Part shown: positions 1 to 5,896 of the stretch, in pieces
Layout: every line of letters begins with the position of its first letter
Numbering within the stretch: position 1 is the first letter of the stretch
DNA from: CAYONQ01 sp964405375
Lineage (GTDB): Bacteria > Planctomycetota > Phycisphaerae > Sedimentisphaerales > Anaerobacaceae
Assembly: GCA_964405375.1 (NCBI GenBank)
Contig: CAYONQ010000098.1
Location: forward strand, 1 to 8,077
DNA: 8,077 nucleotides
Direction of reading: 5' to 3'
Notes under the pieces: generated by a model
Told to the model about the DNA's origin: nothing
The model's database searches: none
What the model saw: only the letters and a program-made list of their open reading frames with translations
Position numbers and translations under genes: made by a program

Positions 1-84
1 GACAAAAACAAACTTTTACTTCAATTATCTAAAATACTGTGAACGGAAACAAATTTATTATATACTGAATTTTGTAAAGCAAAA

Positions 85-1671
85 ATGTTAAGCAACTTTT
101 GTAATTTTAAAAGAGAATATGCTTTTTGTTTTTTAATACTTTCGGTAATAGCTATTATATGGGTTTGGGGATTTAGTACAGTTCATTTTGAGCGCCCCGA
201 TGCTTACGATTATGCCCAAATGGGCAGAGAAATTAGCAATGGTAATGGATTCTCAACTTTACAAATTTTTCCAAGACACATCCCCTTTTTTCACAAAAAG
301 GGTTATCTAAAGAAGGAAAACTGGCCTAATCTTTACCGATGTCCCATTCCAACAATTCTTAATGCATTTTCATATAAAATTACCAAAGATATCATTAAGG
401 CCGCTGTGCTACAGTCGGGAATGATGTTTTTGTTGAGCATACCAGTATTGTTTATTTTAGCAACGAAGCTTACGAACCTGAATGTAGCTATTATCAGCAC
501 TATTTTTTATGCTGCTAATCCGCTTGTTTTCGTAGGCAGCTACGATGGGATGACAGAGTCATTGGCCACTTTTCTCACTCTTACTCTTTTTTTAATAGGT
601 TTTTCAGGAAAAATGCTAAGATGGAAATGTTTAGCGATGGGGATAATATGCGGCCTGGGTTATCTGACCAGAAGTCAGTTTATTTTATTATTCCCACTTG
701 CTGCCTTGTATATATGGATTAGCAATCAAAGAAAGGCAAGGCTTTCCAGCACTGTTCTATTATTAACTGGTTTTCTTATTGCGGCCGGTCCCTGGTTCAT
801 CAGAAATATAGTTGTAGCTGGGGACCCCACCTTTTCTTTTTCTAATTCGAGAAATCTGACCATAGGTACGCTTCCCTCGCATCCCGATTTGGAAATGGAG
901 CTTGAAGCGCCTCTTGAAACCTCGGAAATTTTGAGGCACTATGGATTAGACATCACTAAGAAGTTTTTAAGAAATATTTTAAACATTGTAAATCCTAAGT
1001 ATTGGGCTAAGACTTTTCCACCAGATAGTATCTTCTTACTTTTCTTGCTCATATCTTTTATCTACCGGAAGCATTCCAGTGATAAACGCTATAATATTTT
1101 TAGAGACGGAACGATTGTCCTGGTTTTTTGCACTTTCTTAACCGTCAGTTTGACACTTCATAGAACGCGGTTCTACACCCCATTACAGCCATTAATATAC
1201 ATTGTCGGTATCCATGAAATATTTCTGTTTTTTGGTAATATCCAGTTCAGCTATTTAAGGAAATTAAAGCATGTGGCCTTTTATGGGTTGATTTTGTTTG
1301 GAATTTTTAGGCTTTACAACACTACGATGATTCATAAGAACTGGCCCCCGCCGGTGAGCGCAAGTGAGCACGAATCGTACGAATTTATTAAGCAAATAGC
1401 TGATAGAAACACGATTATTGCTGCGCATACTTCCTATATAATTACTTTGGAGGCAGGTTGTCGTTCTCTAAGACTTCCTACTTTTCCAGTCGACTTGCTA
1501 AAAATTAATGATAATTACCTCCCAATTGATTACATTTTGACACCAAACTGGAGATTAAATCCAAATACAAATTATGGCAAATTTATCAGGTCTGATGAAT
1601 TCACAAGAGAGTTTAAGTTTGTGAAAGCACTACCGGATGGCTCGTTCTTGTTTAAGAGGTCACAACAATAA
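85..1671 (+). CDS. GT-C glycosyltransferase, PMT/GT39/ArnT-like integral membrane protein
   Basis: A 528-residue polytopic membrane protein that probably transfers a sugar from a polyprenyl-phosphate donor to a surface acceptor on the outer face of the inner membrane. Hydrophobic segments lie near residues 12-30, 110-127, 134-150, 158-174, 183-210, 221-237, 314-327, 342-357, 367-384 and 397-410. The first external loop carries the acidic motif ERPDAYDYAQMGREI (36-50), where Asp39 matches the catalytic aspartate of GT-C enzymes. Other family landmarks are GLGYLTR (190-196), PWFIRN (236-241) and RFYTPLQPL (362-370). Residues from about 415 form a soluble C-terminal domain. The length fits the family. 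An in-frame TGA at 40-42 and no other start before 85 fix the start, although the Shine-Dalgarno is poor. It converges on the downstream sulfatase-like gene, 48 bp away, and is visibly more AT-rich than its neighbours. The donor and acceptor sugars cannot be told. Confidence 0.85.
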   Translation: MLSNFCNFKREYAFCFLILSVIAIIWVWGFSTVHFERPDAYDYAQMGREISNGNGFSTLQIFPRHIPFFHKKGYLKKENWPNLYRCPIPTILNAFSYKITKDIIKAAVLQSGMMFLLSIPVLFILATKLTNLNVAIISTIFYAANPLVFVGSYDGMTESLATFLTLTLFLIGFSGKMLRWKCLAMGIICGLGYLTRSQFILLFPLAALYIWISNQRKARLSSTVLLLTGFLIAAGPWFIRNIVVAGDPTFSFSNSRNLTIGTLPSHPDLEMELEAPLETSEILRHYGLDITKKFLRNILNIVNPKYWAKTFPPDSIFLLFLLISFIYRKHSSDKRYNIFRDGTIVLVFCTFLTVSLTLHRTRFYTPLQPLIYIVGIHEIFLFFGNIQFSYLRKLKHVAFYGLILFGIFRLYNTTMIHKNWPPPVSASEHESYEFIKQIADRNTIIAAHTSYIITLEAGCRSLRLPTFPVDLLKINDNYLPIDYILTPNWRLNPNTNYGKFIRSDEFTREFKFVKALPDGSFLFKRSQQ

Positions 1672-1719
1672 CACTGTGATGTTTGCATCTTTTTCACCGC
1701 TGGGCGCTTTCCGAAGCGA

Positions 1720-3120
1720 TTATCGTAAATAACCGAGGGATTTGAGCTGGTCGATTGTCTGCTGGTCCAGCTCCGTTTGCTCGGTTGTTCTGGTGGCTAT
1801 ATCTTCTTCAAGTTCGGCGTAAGCAGCCACCTTTGGGTGAGAGGCCCCAAGATTATTTTTGGCGCCGGGGTCAGACTGCAGGTCGTAAAACTCTATGACA
1901 TTGTTATTTCTTTCCCGCAAGTATAGATATTCACGAGAGACGACCATCCCGTAATCGAGTTCGGGAAGCCAGTCGTTTAGGCCAACAGCACCTACTGCGA
2001 TGCGGTCTTGGAGGACATCGGTTCTCATCGGCAGCAGTGGTTCGCCGTCGAACTGCTCCGGGACAGGCAGGTTAGCCAGAACGAGCAACGTCGGAGCAAT
2101 GTCAATTGAGCGGACCTGAGCACTGATTCTTCTCCCTGTGGGCAGCCAGTCTGGTCCAAACAATATCAGTGGCACCTCATATACCTCTGGATAGAGGTTC
2201 TTGCCATGTTCGGTCTTTCCGTGTTCGCGGAACTCTTCGCCGTGGTCGGCAGTAATCACAAAGATGGTATTGTCAAAGCGACCCAACTCCTTCAGGTCTT
2301 TGAGCAGTTGGCTTATGGCGGCATCGGCAGTCCGAATCTCGCCATTGTAGAGGTCAATTACGCGCTGCTGGACACCCGGGCCATGGAAGTTCTCCTGACG
2401 GTACAACCGCTCCAGTTCATAATCCATTATGGTGCCCCGACCTGGGATAGTCAAAGGCGGTGCAGAGAAAAACGGCGCTTCCGGCAAATATGGTGAGTGG
2501 ACATCCATATAGTGCAGATAGAGAAAAAAGGGCTGTTTTTGTGCGTTTTTCCCCAACAAGGTTATTGCCTCACGATTAACGTCCGAGGCGTTACCCCACT
2601 CATAAGTGATTGGAAGTGTTTGGTAGATATGGTAACCGACATTAAAACCAAATTGAGGTTTGAGCCAAGGGTTAGTGTTAATCCCTATTGTCCAGTACCC
2701 GTTATCAGCAAGCTCTTCAGCAAGAGTAGTAAGCCTGCTGGGGAGGACATCTTTGACACCCTGTACACCGTGTCGGGACGGATTGCAACCGGCCATAATG
2801 GAGGCCATTGAGGTTTTTGTCCAACTGGAGGGAGCAATTACCCGCTCGAAGAGTACAGCTTGCTGTACCAGCCGCTGGATGTTTGGTGCAGTATCGATTT
2901 CATACCCATGAGCTGGCAGATGGTCTGGGCGTAAGGCATCTACGAGGATAAACACGAAGTTAGGTCTTTTGCTTTGTCTTCTGCTGCAGCCGGTCAGCCA
3001 AAGACTGCTTTGCAGACCAGCAGCCAGTCCGCCATATACACCGTATTTCAATAATTGTCGCCGGGTCAGGCGGCTGTGCAATTTTTGCTTATGTTTCGGA
3101 ACAGTTTTTGCCTTGCTCAT
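1720..3120 (-). CDS. Tat-exported lipoprotein, sulfatase-superfamily hydrolase/transferase (paralog 1)
   Basis: A 466-residue alkaline-phosphatase-fold enzyme, predicted to be lipid-anchored outside the inner membrane. The start is placed at ATG 3118-3120, which has AGGTG 7 nt upstream. The frame stays open to 3207 but would then translate the promoter. The signal peptide has TRRQLLK (twin arginine at 20-21), a hydrophobic run and lipobox LTGC (Cys45). The catalytic domain starts at RPNFVFILVDALRPDH (metal ligand Asp61). Further landmarks are HYMDVHSPY (His208) and ADHGEEFREHG (Asp292, His293), with a family-type tail ending LGYLR. The nucleophile segment is SSWTKTSMASIMAG: the formylglycine position is Thr101 and the usual following Pro is Thr, so classical sulfatase activity is doubtful. 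A CNPSR string (112-116) sits 11 residues later. It is the downstream member of a tandem pair, separated by 228 bp, with its own promoter. The substrate is unknown; a surface glycan is a guess from context. Confidence 0.87.
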   Translation of the reverse strand: MSKAKTVPKHKQKLHSRLTRRQLLKYGVYGGLAAGLQSSLWLTGCSRRQSKRPNFVFILVDALRPDHLPAHGYEIDTAPNIQRLVQQAVLFERVIAPSSWTKTSMASIMAGCNPSRHGVQGVKDVLPSRLTTLAEELADNGYWTIGINTNPWLKPQFGFNVGYHIYQTLPITYEWGNASDVNREAITLLGKNAQKQPFFLYLHYMDVHSPYLPEAPFFSAPPLTIPGRGTIMDYELERLYRQENFHGPGVQQRVIDLYNGEIRTADAAISQLLKDLKELGRFDNTIFVITADHGEEFREHGKTEHGKNLYPEVYEVPLILFGPDWLPTGRRISAQVRSIDIAPTLLVLANLPVPEQFDGEPLLPMRTDVLQDRIAVGAVGLNDWLPELDYGMVVSREYLYLRERNNNVIEFYDLQSDPGAKNNLGASHPKVAAYAELEEDIATRTTEQTELDQQTIDQLKSLGYLR

Positions 3121-3127
3121 CTTAATA

Positions 3128-3132
3128 CACCT
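3128..3132 (-). promoter_or_regulatory. Ribosome-binding site deciding the start of paralog 1
   Basis: AGGTG on the minus strand sits 7 nt before the ATG at 3120-3118. The equivalent place in paralog 2 reads AGATG, a weaker match, with the same spacing to its ATG at 4947. Both leaders end TGTATTAAG before the start codon. Confidence 0.5.
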
Positions 3133-3141
3133 ACTACTGAT

Positions 3142-3170
3142 ATTATAGCTTTTTCCGGGATTAAATGCAA
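3142..3170 (-). promoter_or_regulatory. Sigma70-like promoter of sulfatase-like paralog 1
   Basis: On the minus strand a perfect -10 TATAAT (3147-3142) lies 17 bp from a weak -35 TTGCAT (3170-3165). Transcription would begin near 3135, leaving a leader of about 15 nt that holds the AGGTG ribosome-binding site. The same elements are retained in the second cassette copy, which supports function. The site lies inside the open frame upstream of the chosen ATG, which argues against any upstream start. Confidence 0.6.
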
Positions 3171-3255
3171 AAACTTTTGTCAGCTGGTGATTGACGCATT
3201 TGTTCACAGTGGAGTTCGGACGTTAAAGGCCTTTCGGGGCATTGACGGCGTTTAT

Positions 3256-3283
3256 CCGGCCTGACAGATATTTCAATGGCCGG
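3256..3283. repeat. CCGGCC/GGCCGG inverted repeat between the two sulfatase-like genes
   Basis: CCGGCC at 3256-3261 and GGCCGG at 3278-3283 could form a 6-bp GC-only stem with a 16-nt loop on either strand. It lies downstream of paralog 2 and upstream of paralog 1. No T-run follows on the minus strand, so it is not called as an intrinsic terminator. It may be a weak 3'-end hairpin or chance. Confidence 0.35.
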
Positions 3284-3348
3284 TATGATTGATAGCGTGC
3301 AATACGGCAATTCGTTTGCCTTGCTAACGACCAAATAATAGCAATGGA

Positions 3349-4947
3349 TTACTCTCGCCCGGAACCGATATAGCCCAAGGATTCCAGCCGCCGCCGTTCC
3401 TCTTCCGTTAGCGGTCTATCTTGCAGCGGTACACGCTTACCTGGTTTGAAACTTACTACCCAGTCATCATGAATTTTCGCCAGCTTTTCGGCAAGATTGG
3501 ATTTAATGGTAATGAGGTTTCTCAGCTCGTCCGGGTCGGCCGCCAAATCATACAGCTCATGCCTTCCATCCGATGCCCAGATGTACTTGTATTGTCCCTG
3601 GTAAACCGCCCTTAACGTTCTGCTCCAGGGCGTCGGGTCAAAATCCGGATAAAACTGCTTAATTATGCCAAACTGCCGTGTCGCAAAGGCGGGACATTCC
3701 GCCACGCGGAGCCGCTGCTCTTGCGGCCGTAACAAACTGACAGCAACACTATGCAACCCCTGTGGTGTTTCGACATCCGCCAACTCCAGCACCGTCGGGA
3801 ACAGGTCAAGATTTGTCACCGGTCGCCCATCGCGGCCCGGTGAGAATCGCTCTGGATAATAAACCACCAATGGAACCCGAATCAAGGGCTCATACACCGA
3901 ATACTGGTGGTCCAGCATGTGATGCTCCCCAAGGAGCTCTCCATGGTCCGAAGTAACTATCACAACCGTATTATCCACATAGCCATTGGCATCGAGCGAG
4001 GTTATTAAATCCCTGAGCAAATCATCAAGCTCTATCACTGCCGCATCGTATGTCAGCTTTGTTATCTCAATTGCTTCCTTACTATATTCTTTCAACCCGA
4101 AGGTGTAGCTCCACATTGGCACCAATGAACGGTCGATATCATACGATTTTTGCACGTGGTCCGAACCCATCAGTTGCCTGCGATAAAACTCCATTGGCAG
4201 GTAAGGTTGGTGGGCCTCCATATAATTCAGGAATATAAAAAAGGGAAGGTTTTGCTTGCAGTTTTTTAACCATTGCGTTACCCCTCGCTGCGGCACCTCC
4301 CCGCCATCCTTGGTCAAAGCAGGCGAAACCATAGAAGAGCCGATTCTTACAGGTATCTGTCCATAGCGATTCTGCGGAACAATCTTCTGCCTCAATCGCT
4401 GCAATACCTCATCCTTGTACTTGCTATCCCAGGGATGCTCGGCGATGTCAAAGCCCTGCGCAAAGTTTCGCTCTCGGCTGATATGTGGATTAGCAGAATA
4501 CATATAGGTCTGGTAACCACAATCGTGCAGAAGCTCCGCCAATGTGACGAACGCGCCGCCGAGATAGTTTTCCGTGTTATTCCGCCGGTGTTCACTCGGC
4601 ATAAGTCCGGTGAACATCGAGACATGCGTTGGAACCGTTGTATTTGTGATGGAAGTGCAGTTATCAAATATATGAGCTTTTTGTGCCCAGTTACCAAGGA
4701 AAGGGGTCGTTGGCTTGCTATAACCATAAAGACTGAGGTGGTCGGCCCGCACCGTATCCCAGACAATCCAGAGGATATTGGGCCGGTCGGAGGACAATTT
4801 TCTCCTGTTGCAGCCGGTCAGCCAAAGACTGCTTTGCAGGCCGGCGGCCAGGCCGCCATATACCCCGTATTTCAATAATTGACGGCGGGTCAGGCGACTG
4901 TGCAAACTTCGCTTATGTTTTGTAATCGTCTTTTTTATCTTGCCCAT
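3349..4947 (-). CDS. Tat-exported lipoprotein, sulfatase-superfamily hydrolase/transferase (paralog 2)
   Basis: A 532-residue sulfatase-like enzyme, predicted to be an exported lipoprotein. The start chosen is ATG 4945-4947; the open frame upstream to 5064 runs through the promoter copy and is judged non-coding. The signal peptide is almost identical to that of paralog 1: TRRQLLKYGVYGGLAAG, twin arginine at residues 21-22, lipobox LTGC with Cys46. The catalytic core begins RPNILWIVWDTVRADHLSLYGY (Asp64 as metal ligand). The nucleophile segment is TTVPTHVSMFTG, putting Thr104 where sulfatases have the Cys/Ser converted to formylglycine. YMEAHQPY (His246) and TSDHGELLGEHH (Asp334, His335) supply further conserved metal and active-site positions. 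The C-terminus has the family-type LESLGYIG. It is longer than paralog 1, mainly through insertions in the middle and C-terminal third. After the lipobox the two proteins are clearly diverged. Activity could be sulfatase, phosphatase or phosphotransfer; the sequence alone does not decide. Confidence 0.87.
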   Translation of the reverse strand: MGKIKKTITKHKRSLHSRLTRRQLLKYGVYGGLAAGLQSSLWLTGCNRRKLSSDRPNILWIVWDTVRADHLSLYGYSKPTTPFLGNWAQKAHIFDNCTSITNTTVPTHVSMFTGLMPSEHRRNNTENYLGGAFVTLAELLHDCGYQTYMYSANPHISRERNFAQGFDIAEHPWDSKYKDEVLQRLRQKIVPQNRYGQIPVRIGSSMVSPALTKDGGEVPQRGVTQWLKNCKQNLPFFIFLNYMEAHQPYLPMEFYRRQLMGSDHVQKSYDIDRSLVPMWSYTFGLKEYSKEAIEITKLTYDAAVIELDDLLRDLITSLDANGYVDNTVVIVTSDHGELLGEHHMLDHQYSVYEPLIRVPLVVYYPERFSPGRDGRPVTNLDLFPTVLELADVETPQGLHSVAVSLLRPQEQRLRVAECPAFATRQFGIIKQFYPDFDPTPWSRTLRAVYQGQYKYIWASDGRHELYDLAADPDELRNLITIKSNLAEKLAKIHDDWVVSFKPGKRVPLQDRPLTEEERRRLESLGYIGSGRE

Positions 4948-5039
4948 CTTAATACATCTACTCATCAACATTATAGCTTTTTCCGGATTAAATGCAAAAG
5001 GTTTTGTCATCTGGTGGTTAGCGGATTTGTTCACAGTGG
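4805..5039. repeat. Promoter + Tat-lipoprotein signal cassette, copy 2
   Basis: This is the direct-repeat partner of 2981-3212, serving paralog 2. It carries the same promoter, leader and signal-peptide elements in the same order and orientation. The shared 5' edge is near TGTTCACAGTGG (5028-5039) and the shared 3' edge is near the codons after the lipobox Cys. Confidence 0.85.
4970..4997 (-). promoter_or_regulatory. Sigma70-like promoter of sulfatase-like paralog 2
   Basis: Minus-strand TATAAT (4975-4970) and TTGCAT (4997-4992) are separated by 16 bp. It is one base shorter than the paralog 1 promoter because of a deletion in the CCCGG/CCGG run. The expected transcript start is near 4963, about 16 nt before the ATG. 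Confidence 0.6.
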
Positions 5040-5101
5040 GGCCAGGGACTACTGTTTCCAGCAAGAGATTTACTGATTACAAAGATTTTTTAAACTGTGG
5101 C

Positions 5102-5130
5102 TTGACATTGGCCGAGTATTTTAGTAGATA
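5102..5130 (+). promoter_or_regulatory. Candidate promoter for the leader/GNAT/methyltransferase transcript
   Basis: A perfect -35 TTGACA (5102-5107) is followed 17 bp later by a partial -10 TAGATA (5125-5130, three of six consensus positions). Transcription would start near 5137, upstream of the small reading frame and the terminator. It faces away from the paralog 2 promoter, so the region between the two is a divergent control region. No other element is visible between 5040 and 5101. Confidence 0.4.
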
Positions 5131-5171
5131 ACAATAGCTTTCGGTTATTGGTTTTGATAGAGTTTAGTTGT

Positions 5172-5303
5172 ATGAATAATACTGAGAATAACAGACAAAT
5201 CAGGGCAAGAAGCTATAAAGGCGACATATCGTCTATGCGCTCAGAAGAGGTCCTGATTAATGCGGTTATTATAATTATAAAGGAGAAGCTTAAGCTGCCC
5301 TGA
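5172..5303 (+). CDS. Possible leader peptide with an Ile-Ile-Ile-Ile run
   Basis: A 43-codon frame runs from ATG 5172 to TGA 5301-5303. A shorter version of 22 codons starts at ATG 5235 with AAAGG 13 nt upstream. Its end reads NAVIIIIKEKLKLP, with codons ATT ATA ATT ATA at 5268-5279. It resembles no protein I recognise and has no clear Shine-Dalgarno at the first ATG. It lies after a promoter candidate and directly before an intrinsic terminator that precedes the GNAT gene, and isoleucyl-tRNA synthetase is encoded two genes downstream. That context suggests a leader peptide sensing isoleucyl-tRNA, which is inference. The Ile run is also a low-complexity AT repeat and contains a perfect TATAAT (5270-5275), so a second promoter or chance are real alternatives. 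Confidence 0.35.
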   Translation: MNNTENNRQIRARSYKGDISSMRSEEVLINAVIIIIKEKLKLP

Positions 5304-5337
5304 GAGAGCTATATTTGGTATGTTAAAGGCCTTTCAG
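5300..5337 (+). promoter_or_regulatory. Possible antiterminator pairing
   Basis: CTGAGAG (5300-5306) can pair with CTTTCAG (5331-5337) in RNA over 7 consecutive positions, one of them G-U. The second arm is part of the 5' arm of the terminator stem, so the two structures exclude each other. The first arm overlaps the stop codon of the small reading frame (5301-5303), where a terminating ribosome would cover it. The pairing was worked out by hand, without an energy calculation. Confidence 0.3.
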
Positions 5338-5363
5338 AGCGGCTAACTCTGGAAGGCTTTTTT
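5325..5363 (+). terminator. Strong intrinsic terminator 17 bp before the GNAT start codon
   Basis: AAAGGCCTTTCAGAG (5325-5339) pairs with CTCTGGAAGGCTTT (5347-5360): about 14 pairs, one bulged G, one G-U, a 7-nt loop. The U-tract TTTTTT lies at 5358-5363. No complete promoter fits between its end and the GNAT ATG at 5381, so GNAT transcription must read through it unless the promoter overlaps the hairpin. That is the arrangement of an attenuator, not of a gene end. Confidence 0.75.
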
Positions 5364-5380
5364 ATTGAGAAGGAGACAGT

Positions 5381-5869
5381 ATGGAAAAAGAATTTACTAT
5401 ACGAAAAGCAACAGTAGAAGACGTATCAGCAGTTGTTGAACTGTGGAAAGAGCTTATGGACTTCCACAAAGAGTTTGATCGGTTCTTCAGTCGTTCAGCA
5501 AACGGACATAAAGGTTTTGCAGATTTTATAACAGGCCATATTTCAAGTGAGACTTCTAATGTATTTGTGGCCGAAGTGGGTAAGAACCTTGTTGGATATT
5601 GCCTTGCTTTCATCGAAAAATATCCGCTGGTTTTGGAGATGCAGGAATATGGTCTTGTTCAAGACCTTGGTGTTACGAAGAAATATCAACGAAGGGGAAT
5701 TGGGAAAAGGTTCCTCAAAGAAGCTCAGAGTTGGTTTTCTGAAAAAGGTGTTCATCGCATCGAAGCCCGCGTTGCAAAATCCAATAAATTATCAACGGAG
5801 TTTTGGGCTAAAATGGGATTCACACCATATCTGGAAACTGTGTTTATGGAAATACAGGAGGATCTATAA
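5381..5869 (+). CDS. GNAT-family N-acetyltransferase
   Basis: A 162-residue single-domain GCN5-related acetyltransferase, which would transfer an acetyl group from acetyl-CoA to an amine. The fold is visible in order: an N-terminal strand FTIRKATVEDVSAVVELW (5-22), a beta strand with FVAEVGKNLVGYCLAF (62-77), the strand LVQDLGVTKKYQRRG (92-106) leading into the acetyl-CoA pyrophosphate loop QRRGIGKR (103-110) and its helix, then motif B with NKLSTEFWAKMGF (135-147). Length is normal for the family. The ribosome-binding site AAGGAG (5370-5375) is 5 nt before the ATG. The substrate (protein N-terminus, small molecule, antibiotic or other) cannot be read from the sequence. It is probably cotranscribed with the methyltransferase 27 bp downstream, and is preceded by the terminator/leader region. 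Confidence 0.9.
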   Translation: MEKEFTIRKATVEDVSAVVELWKELMDFHKEFDRFFSRSANGHKGFADFITGHISSETSNVFVAEVGKNLVGYCLAFIEKYPLVLEMQEYGLVQDLGVTKKYQRRGIGKRFLKEAQSWFSEKGVHRIEARVAKSNKLSTEFWAKMGFTPYLETVFMEIQEDL

Positions 5870-5883
5870 ATTAATGTTTGTTT

Positions 5884-5890
5884 GAAAGGA
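5884..5890 (+). promoter_or_regulatory. Ribosome-binding site deciding the methyltransferase start
   Basis: GAAAGGA ends 6 nt before ATG 5897. An in-frame TTG at 5882 would overlap this site and add only five residues, so ATG 5897 is preferred. Confidence 0.6.
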
Positions 5891-5896
5891 TTTTTT

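Larger units (their letters stand above)
2981..3212. repeat. Promoter + Tat-lipoprotein signal cassette, copy 1
   Basis: This block aligns almost end to end with 4805-5039. It covers upstream DNA, promoter, ribosome-binding site, start codon and the signal peptide to just past the lipobox of paralog 1. By eye roughly four fifths of positions match, with long exact runs, for example AGCCGGTCAGCCAAAGACTG on the plus strand near the inner edge. The two copies differ by a 3-nt codon insertion in the signal peptide and by compensating single-base indels around the -10 region. Similarity drops sharply on both sides. Confidence 0.85.

Noticed and set aside
61..66. A -10 box (TATACT) for the glycosyltransferase
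   Set aside because: The region is AT-rich and no -35 better than TGTGAA sits at a proper distance, so a promoter call would be guesswork.
1704..1719. A bidirectional terminator between the convergent genes
   Set aside because: CGCTT-TCCG-AAGCG (1705-1718) forms only a 5-bp stem and no T-run follows on either strand.
3306..3320. A terminator after paralog 2 (GGCAA-loop-TTGCC)
   Set aside because: The stem is only 5 bp and no T-run follows on the minus strand, so this is weak hairpin potential only.
4273..4878. A 201-codon plus-strand frame
   Set aside because: It lies wholly antisense to sulfatase-like paralog 2, whose family motifs are unmistakable. Its product has no recognisable domain and reads as an antisense shadow rich in Arg, Gly and Ile.
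5270..5275. A perfect TATAAT as promoter of the GNAT gene
   Set aside because: No -35-like hexamer lies 15-19 bp upstream and there is no extended -10. A transcript from here would still have to pass the terminator. It is kept as an alternative explanation of the Ile run, not as a feature.
5137..5363. A T-box riboswitch ahead of the ileS cluster
   Set aside because: The conserved T-box bulge sequence complementary to the tRNA acceptor end, and a specifier loop, were not found. A leader-peptide model fits the visible elements better.
5882..5896. A TTG start for the methyltransferase
   Set aside because: It overlaps the ribosome-binding site for ATG 5897 and adds five residues with no support.
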